DNA of 64,000 nucleotides, taken from assembly GCF_000759435.1 (NCBI RefSeq), contig NZ_JRJG01000024.1, positions 1-64,000 of the forward strand, given 5' to 3'. The notes beneath the pieces are model-generated. The model saw only the letters and a list, made by a program, of their open reading frames with translations, was not told the origin of the DNA and made no database searches. The position numbers were made by a program, and so were the translations under genes. Within the stretch, counting starts at the first letter, position 1, and each line of letters begins with the position of its first letter. Positions 29,192 through 37,380 of the stretch are shown one piece after another. The stretch comes from Hoeflea sp. BAL378 (GTDB lineage: Bacteria; Pseudomonadota; Alphaproteobacteria; Rhizobiales; Rhizobiaceae).

Positions 29192-29590
29192 CGCGATGGG
29201 GCCGACCCATTGGCGGGCCGGCGCATAAACAAGGCAACCCGGGCCCGTTGCCCCATACAGCTCGGCGCAATCTCCCTGCCGGGCCTGAAGGCCGGATCGC
29301 CGATCGCACCGGCCTGGGCGAAGCGCCGACCGGCGCCGCACCTATCCCCCAAATGGGGAATCCGCGCAGGGGCAAAGGTTTCCTATGCTTTGCCGATCGG
29401 ATGACGCAGGGGCCTTTCCGGGCCACCTGGGTGCGCAAGGGCCCGGCGAAACGCAAAAGCTTGGCCCTGCGCAATTGACAGGCCACCGCCACATGGAAAG
29501 AATAAGCATCATTGTCAAAGACTTCGCGGTTTTGCCCTGCTTGCTCGGAGTTTCAAGAAGGCCGGCAGCACACCGACAGGAGAGACCTTG
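29192..29590 (+). other. Gene-free interval with palindrome
   Basis: About 400 bases separate oxyR from the small frame preceding the LuxR-type gene. I see no convincing coding region. It holds the palindrome at 29345-29360, and so is likely the control region of the LuxR-type gene; GC-rich repeats near the oxyR end may include its transcription stop. Confidence 0.5.
29345..29360. promoter_or_regulatory. Palindrome TCCCCCA-AA-TGGGGAA, candidate LuxR-type operator (site 1)
   Basis: Seven-base arms TCCCCCA and TGGGGAA around a 2-base centre. It nearly matches the perfect TTCCCCA-TC-TGGGGAA at 30908-30923 (one arm base differs), and both are followed within a few bases by GCGCAG. It lies 246 bases upstream of the small frame and about 400 upstream of the LuxR-type gene. 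The repeated occurrence supports a regulator site. Confidence 0.5.
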
Positions 29591-29749
29591 ATGACCAGAC
29601 TGGCGTTTCTTCCGCCCCTTGGCCTTTCGGCGGTCTTGCCTGCCAAAACTCTTGACCTGTACCGCGCCAAGGTTCGCCACGGCACCGAGGCGCGCTGGCG
29701 CGGTGGTGGTGTCGACAGTGCCGATGCCATGCAGCGGCGACCGTCATGA
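29591..29749 (+). CDS. Small 52-codon frame coupled to the LuxR-type gene
   Basis: An ATG at 29591 follows a strong ribosome site (CAGGAGAGA, 8 bases away) and opens 52 codons (MTRLAFLPPLGLSAVLP at the start, MQRRPS at the end). Its TGA overlaps the LuxR-type ATG as ATGA, while that ATG itself lacks a clear ribosome site. This suggests a leader peptide or translational coupling. The N-terminus is weakly hydrophobic, the rest basic; I recognise no family. It could instead be a chance frame whose real purpose is just to deliver ribosomes. Confidence 0.4.
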   Translation: MTRLAFLPPLGLSAVLPAKTLDLYRAKVRHGTEARWRGGGVDSADAMQRRPS

Positions 29750-30864
29750 CACTGCAACCCGACCGCATCATTCACATGCTCTACGAGTCGGCGGCGGCCG
29801 AGGAGGACTGGTACAAGACCGCCTGCGCGCTCGGCGATCAGGTCGGCGCCGGGCCTGTCCATGTGTTCCTTTGCTCGCTGGAAACCGGCCGCGAATATGT
29901 CAATTTCCTGGCGCGCGGCAATCCCGACTTCGCCACCGAATATCTTGATGACTACGCCCCGACCGATTTCCGCGTGCCGCGGGTGATGGCGCACAAGGCA
30001 GGCGTCTACATCGACGAGCGGACCTACGTGACGCGGGACGAGGCCGCCAGCAGCGCGATCCATCAGGAGTTCCTGCCGCGCCAGGACATCTACAACATCA
30101 GCGGCACGAACCTGACCCACGATGGCTGCATTGGCTGGTTCGGCCTGTCGACGCGGGGACCCGGCCATGATTTCGATGACCGGCAGCGGGCCTTCCTGTC
30201 CTCGATCTCCGGTCACGTGTTCCGGGCGATGAAGCTGTACCGCACCCGGCAGGACCTGGTCGCCGAACTGGATCTGTCCAGCCAGACGCTGGATCTGGTC
30301 AACACCGGAATTCTGGTCCTCGCCGGGCCGCAGGTGGTGGAAAGCAACGCGGCCTTCAAGCGGCTCCTGGAGGACCGGTTCTTCCTGCTGCGCAACGACA
30401 GCCTGACCTGTTCCGATCCGGTTCAGGCCACGACACTGCAACGCCATCTTGCGGGCGACAGAGATCCCGCGAACCAGGATTGCCTGGTGTTGCGGCATCC
30501 GGAGGCCGGCGTGACCTATCTGGTGCAATGCCACAATCTGACCTCGCCCCTCCCCGGCCCGCAACGCAGGCAGACCCATCAGGCGGTGTCGATCCTCAAG
30601 CTCGATCTCGATGAACAGCCCGATCTCGAGGAGGTCATGGCTTTCTGCGGCAGCTACGGCGTCAGCCATGCGGAAGCGATGGTGATGCGCGCCGTGCTTG
30701 CCTCCCAACATCTGAGCGCCTTCGCCGAAGACCGGGGAATACGGCTCGACACGGTCCAGAAGCAGCTCAAGTCGGCGATGCGCAAGACCGAGCTCAACAG
30801 CCAGAAGAAGATCTTCCAGGCCTTCGAGCGCTACCGGCTGATGAAACCGCAAGGCCGGTCCTGA
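29746..30864 (+). CDS. LuxR-type helix-turn-helix regulator
   Basis: A 372-residue protein. The last 70 residues hold a LuxR/GerE-like four-helix domain: VSHAEAMVMRAVLASQHLS, AFAEDRGIRLDTVQKQLKSAM and RKTELNSQKKIFQAF. The first 300 residues have no recognised receiver or autoinducer domain; the layout (two blocks, one around residues 10-160, one around 180-280) looks PAS/GAF-like, which is a guess. It sits directly upstream of the flavocytochrome-cytochrome-OmpA operon on the same strand, so it likely controls that operon through the 16-bp palindromes found before each. Confidence 0.75.
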   Translation: MTLQPDRIIHMLYESAAAEEDWYKTACALGDQVGAGPVHVFLCSLETGREYVNFLARGNPDFATEYLDDYAPTDFRVPRVMAHKAGVYIDERTYVTRDEAASSAIHQEFLPRQDIYNISGTNLTHDGCIGWFGLSTRGPGHDFDDRQRAFLSSISGHVFRAMKLYRTRQDLVAELDLSSQTLDLVNTGILVLAGPQVVESNAAFKRLLEDRFFLLRNDSLTCSDPVQATTLQRHLAGDRDPANQDCLVLRHPEAGVTYLVQCHNLTSPLPGPQRRQTHQAVSILKLDLDEQPDLEEVMAFCGSYGVSHAEAMVMRAVLASQHLSAFAEDRGIRLDTVQKQLKSAMRKTELNSQKKIFQAFERYRLMKPQGRS

Positions 30865-30907
30865 CATCGAGACCTGTGGCCGGACCCGGGTCCGGCCTGC
30901 CTCCCGC

Positions 30908-30923
30908 TTCCCCATCTGGGGAA
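30908..30923. promoter_or_regulatory. Palindrome TTCCCCA-TC-TGGGGAA, candidate LuxR-type operator (site 2)
   Basis: A perfect 7+2+7 dyad in the 183-bp gap between the LuxR-type stop and the flavocytochrome start, 125 bases before the latter. It repeats the site at 29345-29360 almost exactly. Location just upstream of a multi-gene redox operon makes it the best candidate site for the adjacent regulator. Confidence 0.6.
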
Positions 30924-31047
30924 TGGCGCAGTCGGACGGCGCGGGTAATTTCGATCCTCGAGAAGGGCCGCGCCGGGCGAAGGTCCGGAGATCATGGATC
31001 CGCCCCGGTCACAGGATCCGGCGACAGTCCATTAGGGAGAACTTATA

Positions 31048-32310
31048 TTGGGCGTCTTGCTCATTGTCCTGGCCTGTCTGACGGCGGCGGTGCTGTCGGT
31101 TCCCGCCGCCAGCCACACCGGCCTTGCCACATGGGTCTCGATCGCCTCGGCGTCGACGGCTTTTGTCGCCATGGCGATCAACCAGTATCTGGCGACGCGA
31201 CCGAAATATCTCGAGCCGCTGTTCGGCGGACTGGACCGCATCTACCGCGCCCACAAATGGACCGGCATCGCCGCGCTTGCGCTGATCCTCATGCATTATG
31301 TCATCACCCCGAACTTCAAGGGCAAGCTCCTGACCACCGGGCTCAACGAACTGGCCCAGGATTTTGGCCAGATCGGCTTCTACGGCCTGATCGTGCTCGG
31401 CGGCATGTCCATCTTCAAGCGGCTGCCGAAGATCTCCCGTGAATTTCCCTATCATGTCTGGCGGCAACTGCACCGGTTCATCGGGCTGTTTTTCATCGCC
31501 ATCGCCATCCACTTCAATTTCATCAAGCGTCCGTTCGACGGCACGGCCTGGCTCGCCGTCTATCTCAACATCTTTGCCGTCATCGGCATCACGAGCTACA
31601 TCCAGACGCAGGCGCGCGCGCTGCTGCGCCGCCGGAGCTACCGCATCACCGACGTCGTCAGAACCGGCAGCGCGACGCTGGTGACGGCCGAGCCCACCGG
31701 CCGGCCGATCAAGGCCGGCCCCGGCCAGTTTGCCTTCCTTTCGGCAAGCCGGCCCGGCCTGCGGGAAGCGCATCCGTTCACCATCGCCGGCCACGACACC
31801 GGCGAGGACGGCGTCACCCGCCTGACCTTCGCCATCAAGCCGCTTGGCGATTTCACCCGGCGCCTGCGCGAAGAGATCGAGCCGGGCGACACCTTGATGG
31901 TGGAAGGCGGATACGGGCGGTTTACGGCCGGGCGCGGCGGCGAGCGCCAGCTCTGGGTGGCGGGCGGCATCGGCGTGACGCCGTTCCTGGCCATGGCGCG
32001 CTCGATCGCGGACATGGCCGGCAAGAGGATCCACCTGTTCTACTGCGTCCGCGACGCGGAGGAAGCCATCGGTCTCGACCACCTCGAAGCCGCCGGCAGG
32101 CATCCGCATTTCAGCTACACGCTGCACCGCTCCAGCACCGATGGCCGCGTCAATGCCGAGGTGATGAAGGCCGGCGCCGGCTTCGAGCTCGATGGCGCCG
32201 ACCTCTGGTATTGCGGGCCCGCCTCCCTGCGCAAGGCGATCGTCAAGGGCTTCAAGGACAAGGGCGTCAAGCTGGCGCGGGTTGAATTCGAGCGGTTCGA
32301 ATTCCGTTGA
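31048..32310 (+). CDS. NOX/ferric-reductase-like transmembrane flavocytochrome
   Basis: A 420-residue membrane oxidoreductase. About six hydrophobic segments fill residues 1-190. His69/His83 and His142/His155 are spaced 14 and 13 residues apart, the same spacing as the bis-heme ligands of NADPH oxidases. The cytoplasmic half has an FAD motif (AHPFTIAG, about 241), an NAD(P) motif (VAGGIGVTPF, about 304) and CGP near 390. It should pass electrons from NAD(P)H through FAD and two b-hemes to the outer face. The start is TTG at 31048, backed by AGGGAGA 7 bases before it. It is the first gene of the operon with a tetraheme cytochrome and OmpA. Confidence 0.87.
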   Translation: MGVLLIVLACLTAAVLSVPAASHTGLATWVSIASASTAFVAMAINQYLATRPKYLEPLFGGLDRIYRAHKWTGIAALALILMHYVITPNFKGKLLTTGLNELAQDFGQIGFYGLIVLGGMSIFKRLPKISREFPYHVWRQLHRFIGLFFIAIAIHFNFIKRPFDGTAWLAVYLNIFAVIGITSYIQTQARALLRRRSYRITDVVRTGSATLVTAEPTGRPIKAGPGQFAFLSASRPGLREAHPFTIAGHDTGEDGVTRLTFAIKPLGDFTRRLREEIEPGDTLMVEGGYGRFTAGRGGERQLWVAGGIGVTPFLAMARSIADMAGKRIHLFYCVRDAEEAIGLDHLEAAGRHPHFSYTLHRSSTDGRVNAEVMKAGAGFELDGADLWYCGPASLRKAIVKGFKDKGVKLARVEFERFEFR

Positions 32311-32371
32311 CTGAAGGATCTTCCTCCGGAGGCATCCATCCTGCCATCCGGGCTGACAAAGAGGACTGAGC

Positions 32372-35300
32372 ATGCAAGACCGAGTTCGACTGCCGCTGGC
32401 CGGCCTGTTTTCCGTGGTTGCCGGAATGGCCGTTGCGACCGTGCCCGGTGCCGCGTCCGCGCGTGATCTGTTCGAGCCCGACTCCTTTTCAACTTATGCC
32501 CCCGACCCCGAGAACGGGCGCTACCTGGCCAATGCCGCGGGATGTCTCGGCTGTCACGCCAACGCCAACGACAGGGGCAATCCCGCCGGCGGCGCCCGGA
32601 TCGACAGCTACACCGGCACCATTTTCGTCCCCAACATCACCAGCCATCCGAACGGCGTCGGCGGCTGGTCGAACGCCGATTATCTCAATGCGGTCATCAA
32701 CGGCATCTCGCCGGAAGGGCGGCATTATCTGCCGATGTTCCCCTACACCGCCTATGCCGGAATGGACCCGGAGGATGTGCTCGACATCAAGGCCTACATC
32801 GAAACGCTTGCGCCGTCCGACAGCAAGCCGCCGGCGCATGAGATCTCGTTCCCCTACAACACCAATTTCTTCTGGGCGATGTGGAAGCGCGGCAATTTCG
32901 ACACGCCCGCCTTCCAGCCCGGCGACGGCTCACAGATGAGCCGCGGCCGCTATCTGGCGGACCATGTCGGCGCCTGCGGCGCCTGCCACACGCCGCGGAC
33001 GATGGATTACGGCATCGATGCGGCCCGTCCGCTGGAGGGCGAGATTGCGCTGACCGGCGACCCCGCCCCGGCGATCACCCCGGAGGCCCTTTCCGCCGCC
33101 GGTCCGCAGGCTTTCCTGAAGACCTTCCTGGGCGACGGCCTGCGCCTGTCGGGCAGCCCGATCGCGTCCCCCATCAAGCAGCACATGACCGAGGGTCTCT
33201 CGGTGCTCACCGAGGATGATCGGCTGGCGCTGACCGCCTATCTCACCGGCCAGAAGCAGGTGGCCGAGAAGCCCGCGCTGCAGGCGGAAGCCAGTTGCAG
33301 GGCGGAAGCCCCGGGCGGTCCCGCCCCCATCGGCGGCCTGGCGTCCGCCGCCGACGATTTCGTCGGCCGCTATTGCCGCAACTGCCACGGCGCCGGCCAG
33401 AGCGCGCAGGGCAGCTTCCCCGCCGGCGACCTCGCCTCGGTCGCCCGCAATGCGGCCTTCGTCACGCCCGGTGACCGCAGCCGCTCGGTGCTCTACACCA
33501 GCGTCGCCAGCGGCCGCATGCCCTATGGCCCCAAGCCCACCGCGGACGAGGTCGAGGCGCTCGGCGGATGGATCGACTCGCTGGGCGCGGAGGACTTTGC
33601 CGCCACATCGCAAAGCGCCGAGCCGCCCCGGATGCGGCAGATCATCGGATGGCGGACGGAGACCGAAGCTGCCGTGCGCGACATTGCCGCGCTCAACGAG
33701 AGCGACCGGCCGTTCATGCGCTATTTCAGCTACCGCGAGCTCTACAATGGCTATTTCCCCTGCGAGACGGACGAGGTCTTTGCCGGCCGCATGGAGCTGT
33801 TCTCCGCGGGCTTCAACAAGGCTCTGAACTCGGTCTCGCTCGGCCCGGTGCCGATCGTTCCGACCGGCATTGAGGCTCAAGGCGACACGCTTGTCCGCGT
33901 CGACCTGCGCGACCTCGGCTGGGAGCCCGGCAAGTGGGACATGCTCGCCGCCAAGTATCCCTATGGCTATGATCCGGCGAGCGACGCGACGCTCAACGCG
34001 CTGGCGATCGAAACCCGCACGGACCTGCCGGTGATGCAGACGGGATGGTTCATGGCCAACGCGTTGCAGCCCCAGAATTACCACGACTTGCTGGATCTGA
34101 CCGAGAACATCCGCGACCTCGAGGACCGCATCGGCGTCGATGTCGACCGCAACATCCGCGCCCGGCGCGTCGTCCGCGCCGCCTTCCTCGAAGGCGCCTC
34201 CGGCGTGTCCGACCACAACCGCATGCTCGAGCGCCACGACGCCGCCAATGGCGGCTATTACTGGAAGTCCTACGACTTCGCCGGCAGCCGCGGCCTGCAG
34301 AGCCTGCGCCTGCACCCGCACGGCCCGGCGGACGTGGAGCCGCTGGCCGAGGATCTCGTCTCGTTCCACCATGATGGCGGCGAGATGATCTTCTCCCTGC
34401 CCAACGGGCTGCAGGGCTACTACCTCTCGGACCACACCGGCAAGCGCATCGATCGCGGTCCGACGCAGATCGTGTCCTTCCGCGAACGGCCGATCGGCAA
34501 GGGCATCGAGGTGATCAATGCGCGCTCCTGCGTCAGCTGCCATTCGGACGGCATGATCGCCAAGCGCGACCAGCTCCGGCAAAGCATCGAGACCTCGCCG
34601 AATTTCAGCCTCGCCCAGCGGGATCTTCTGCTGCAGATGTATCGGCCGCAGGAGGAGCTCGACGCCTATTTCGAACGCGACCGGGCCGCCTTCATCAAGG
34701 CGCTCGAAAGCATCGGCGCCACCGAGAAGGCCCCCGACGGTTCGCTCAAGAGCCGCTCCGGGCCCGGCGGCGCCGAAATCATCACCTGGTTCGCCGACAC
34801 CCACGAGAGCGATCTGGACGCCGAGCGGCTGGCGGCGGAGTTCGGCATGACGCCGGACGAGTTCACCACCGCCATTCAACGCATCAAGGAGCCGCATGTT
34901 CTCAGGCTGGCGCTCGACTGGCTGACGCAATTGAAGGGCGGCTCGAAAATCCCGCGCTTCGAAGTCGAGGAGCAATACGCGGCCTTTGTCGAGCCGCTGC
35001 TGAACCTGAAGCCTTTGAACTCCGCCGAAACGGGATATGCCGCCCTGCCCGAATACAAGGATCCGGATTACCGCGACGACGGCTACAAGGCCGGGCCGGA
35101 GAGCGGCAAGCTCGAACTGTCCATCGATGTGGCGGCGACGGATGTCCGGGTGAACGACATGCTGTCCTTCACCGTCACCGCCAACAAGTCCTGCGAACTG
35201 CAGATCTTCTACGTGGAGACCGACGGCACGGTCGAGGTCATCCCGCAGGAAATGATCGGCGCCCCCTATCTCGAACCCGGCGTGAGCCGCCGGATCCCCG

Positions 35301-35563
35301 ACGCGGCCGTGGGAGACCTGATCTTCGACACCCCGGGTTACAACGAGTCTCTCGTCCTGTTCTGCCAGGAGGGCGGCCTGGGCGACAATCGCATGACCGC
35401 GGCCGATGCCCGGGCAATGATCAGGTCGAGCACCGAGAAGCCCACGCGCGGCCTGCTGATCAAGATGCACGAGAAGAAGAAGGCGCAGGAAGCAGCCCTG
35501 CCGCAGGACCAGAAAGGCCGGTCCGCGCTGCAACTGATCACCTTCAACGTGCGCGACCACTGA
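32372..35563 (+). CDS. Large tetraheme cytochrome c with DUF4384-like C-terminal domain
   Basis: A 1063-residue exported protein. A signal peptide ends near residue 30 (GAASA). Four c-heme sites are present: C58-LG-CH, C202-GA-CH, C335-RN-CH and C720-VS-CH. The first two domains resemble the cytochrome subunits of periplasmic alcohol dehydrogenases (GRYLA, CGACHTPRT). Residues 400-700 and 760-900 have no recognised fold. About 912-1060 resemble DUF4384 (strands with LQIFYVETDGTVEVIP, then YNESLVLFC). It probably accepts electrons in the periplasm from the flavocytochrome encoded 61 bases upstream. The combination in a single chain is unusual. Confidence 0.85.
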   Translation: MQDRVRLPLAGLFSVVAGMAVATVPGAASARDLFEPDSFSTYAPDPENGRYLANAAGCLGCHANANDRGNPAGGARIDSYTGTIFVPNITSHPNGVGGWSNADYLNAVINGISPEGRHYLPMFPYTAYAGMDPEDVLDIKAYIETLAPSDSKPPAHEISFPYNTNFFWAMWKRGNFDTPAFQPGDGSQMSRGRYLADHVGACGACHTPRTMDYGIDAARPLEGEIALTGDPAPAITPEALSAAGPQAFLKTFLGDGLRLSGSPIASPIKQHMTEGLSVLTEDDRLALTAYLTGQKQVAEKPALQAEASCRAEAPGGPAPIGGLASAADDFVGRYCRNCHGAGQSAQGSFPAGDLASVARNAAFVTPGDRSRSVLYTSVASGRMPYGPKPTADEVEALGGWIDSLGAEDFAATSQSAEPPRMRQIIGWRTETEAAVRDIAALNESDRPFMRYFSYRELYNGYFPCETDEVFAGRMELFSAGFNKALNSVSLGPVPIVPTGIEAQGDTLVRVDLRDLGWEPGKWDMLAAKYPYGYDPASDATLNALAIETRTDLPVMQTGWFMANALQPQNYHDLLDLTENIRDLEDRIGVDVDRNIRARRVVRAAFLEGASGVSDHNRMLERHDAANGGYYWKSYDFAGSRGLQSLRLHPHGPADVEPLAEDLVSFHHDGGEMIFSLPNGLQGYYLSDHTGKRIDRGPTQIVSFRERPIGKGIEVINARSCVSCHSDGMIAKRDQLRQSIETSPNFSLAQRDLLLQMYRPQEELDAYFERDRAAFIKALESIGATEKAPDGSLKSRSGPGGAEIITWFADTHESDLDAERLAAEFGMTPDEFTTAIQRIKEPHVLRLALDWLTQLKGGSKIPRFEVEEQYAAFVEPLLNLKPLNSAETGYAALPEYKDPDYRDDGYKAGPESGKLELSIDVAATDVRVNDMLSFTVTANKSCELQIFYVETDGTVEVIPQEMIGAPYLEPGVSRRIPDAAVGDLIFDTPGYNESLVLFCQEGGLGDNRMTAADARAMIRSSTEKPTRGLLIKMHEKKKAQEAALPQDQKGRSALQLITFNVRDH

Positions 35564-35578
35564 AGGAGGACCAGCCAG

Positions 35579-36208
35579 ATGCACAAACCCGGAAGACCAG
35601 CACCACGCCTGCCCCTGCTGGCGCTGCTCGCCGCGGGACTGCTGGCCGGCGCGCCGCAGGGCCACGCTCAGGACCTCGACGCCAAGGACATCGTCCGCAG
35701 TCTCAGCGTCCCGAAGAAGCCGAGGACCCGCTCCCTCGGCAAGCAGGACGCTGGCGCCCCGGCCTATTCCGAGCAGGACAAGAGCCTGATCCGGTCGATC
35801 CCCACCCGGGGCCTGAAGGTGAGCATGAAAAAGCAGATCGGCGAGATCATCGACACCTACGCGCCGCCACGGCTCGACATCGAGATCGAGTTCGATTTCA
35901 ATTCCGACACGGTGCGCGCGGACTCCGTCCCGGATCTGAATGCCCTGGGAACGGCGCTCATCCATCCGTCGCTGGCGCAGTCGCGCATCATCCTCAACGG
36001 CCATACCGACGCCAAGGGCTCGAACGACTACAATCTGGAGCTTTCCGAACGCCGCGCCGCCTCGGTCCGCGACTACCTTATCTCGCATTTTCCCATCGAC
36101 GACAACCGGCTGATCGCCATCGGCTTCGGCGAGGAGCGGCTGAAAAACGCCCACGACCCGGAAGCCGGCGAAAACCGCCGGGTCGAAGTCGTCAACATGG
36201 GCGGCTGA
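35579..36208 (+). CDS. OmpA family protein
   Basis: A 209-residue exported protein with a signal peptide to about residue 30 (GAPQGHA). Residues about 98-207 are an OmpA C-terminal domain: IEFDFNSDTVR, NGHTDAKGSNDYN (Asp144) and LSERRAASVRDYL (Arg158/159), the residues that hold diaminopimelate of peptidoglycan. There is no beta-barrel or lipobox. It starts 15 bases after the cytochrome with a good GGAGGA ribosome site. It may anchor the cytochrome assembly to the cell wall, which is inferred from the operon. Confidence 0.87.
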   Translation: MHKPGRPAPRLPLLALLAAGLLAGAPQGHAQDLDAKDIVRSLSVPKKPRTRSLGKQDAGAPAYSEQDKSLIRSIPTRGLKVSMKKQIGEIIDTYAPPRLDIEIEFDFNSDTVRADSVPDLNALGTALIHPSLAQSRIILNGHTDAKGSNDYNLELSERRAASVRDYLISHFPIDDNRLIAIGFGEERLKNAHDPEAGENRRVEVVNMGG

Positions 36209-36240
36209 CCCACGGCGGAGACGGACCGCAATGACCGCCG

Positions 36241-37359
36241 TCAGGCGGGTTCGAGCGCCCGTGTCCTGGCCGGGGCGACCGATGCGATCTCCTGCAGCCG
36301 GACGCCGGTTTCCCCGTCGAACAGGTGAATGTGAAAGGGATCGATCCGCAGGCCGATTTCCTCGCCAAAGGCCGGCGGCGTCTTGTCGGCCGATTGGACG
36401 ATGAAGTCGCTGTCGCCGACCCGGCCGTGAAACAGCCGGCCGTTGCCCAGTTCCTCGAGAAAATCATAGCGCACCGTGAGATTGGCGCCCTCGCCCGTGC
36501 GCCTGGCATGTTCCGGGCGGATGCCGATATCGACCGCCGCGCCGGGGGCGGCCCTGCCGATCCTGGGATTGATCGGCAGCGTCGGCCCGGCCTCCAGCAC
36601 CACGCTGCACCCGTCGTCGGCGATCTGTCCCTTGAGGAAGTTCATGTGCGGCGAGCCGATGAAGCCGCCGACATATTTGGAAGCCGGACGCTCGTACAGT
36701 TCTTCGGCGCTGCCGACCTGTTCGACATGGCCGGCATTCATCACCACCAGCCTGTCGGCGAGCGTCATCGCCTCCACCTGGTCATGGGTGACGAAAACCG
36801 ACGTCGCGTTCAGGCGCTGATGCAGGCGGCGGATCTCCAGGCGCATCTGCACGCGCAGCTTGGCGTCGAGATTGGAAAGCGGCTCGTCGAACAGGAACAC
36901 CTTGGGTTCGCGGATCATGGCGCGGCCCATGGCGACGCGCTGGCGCTGGCCGCCCGAAAGCTGCCCGGGCTTGCGGTCGAGATAGTCGGAAATGTCGAGC
37001 GTGGCGGCGACGGTGGCGATGCGCTGGTCGCGCTCCGCCCGCGAGATGCCGGCGACCTTGAGCGCGTAGCCGATATTCTGCGCGACCGTCATGTGCGGAT
37101 AGAGCGCGTAGTTCTGGAACACCATGGCGCAGCCGCGGGCGCGCGGCTCGATGTCGTTGACGACCTTTCCGTCGATCGCGATCTCGCCGGAGCTGATCGC
37201 CTCCAGCCCGGCGATCATCCGCAGCAATGTCGACTTGCCGCAGCCGGAGGGGCCGAGAATGACAATGAATTCGCGGTCGAGGATATCGAGGTCGATGCCG
37301 TGCACCACCTGGGTCTTGCCATAGGCCTTGGCCACCTTGCGAATGTTGATGTCAGCCAT
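36241..37359 (-). CDS. ugpC: ABC transporter ATP-binding protein, UgpC type
   Basis: A 372-residue MalK/UgpC-class ATPase. Walker A is GPSGCGKST (about residues 36-44), the Q-loop is [14 protein letters not shown], the signature is [16 protein letters not shown], Walker B is [12 protein letters not shown], and the switch His is in [11 protein letters not shown] MalK-like regulatory region with GIRPEH follows from about residue 240. It powers the sn-glycerol-3-phosphate-type importer. It is the last gene of the operon, 21 bases after ugpE, and convergent with the OmpA gene. Confidence 0.9.
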   Translation of the reverse strand: MADINIRKVAKAYGKTQVVHGIDLDILDREFIVILGPSGCGKSTLLRMIAGLEAISSGEIAIDGKVVNDIEPRARGCAMVFQNYALYPHMTVAQNIGYALKVAGISRAERDQRIATVAATLDISDYLDRKPGQLSGGQRQRVAMGRAMIREPKVFLFDEPLSNLDAKLRVQMRLEIRRLHQRLNATSVFVTHDQVEAMTLADRLVVMNAGHVEQVGSAEELYERPASKYVGGFIGSPHMNFLKGQIADDGCSVVLEAGPTLPINPRIGRAAPGAAVDIGIRPEHARRTGEGANLTVRYDFLEELGNGRLFHGRVGDSDFIVQSADKTPPAFGEEIGLRIDPFHIHLFDGETGVRLQEIASVAPARTRALEPA

Positions 37360-37380
37360 GATCTTGAGATCCTTTCGGGG

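Noticed and set aside
32930-36154. 1074-codon open frame on the minus strand
   Set aside because: Antisense to the tetraheme cytochrome and OmpA genes; product has no recognisable motifs.
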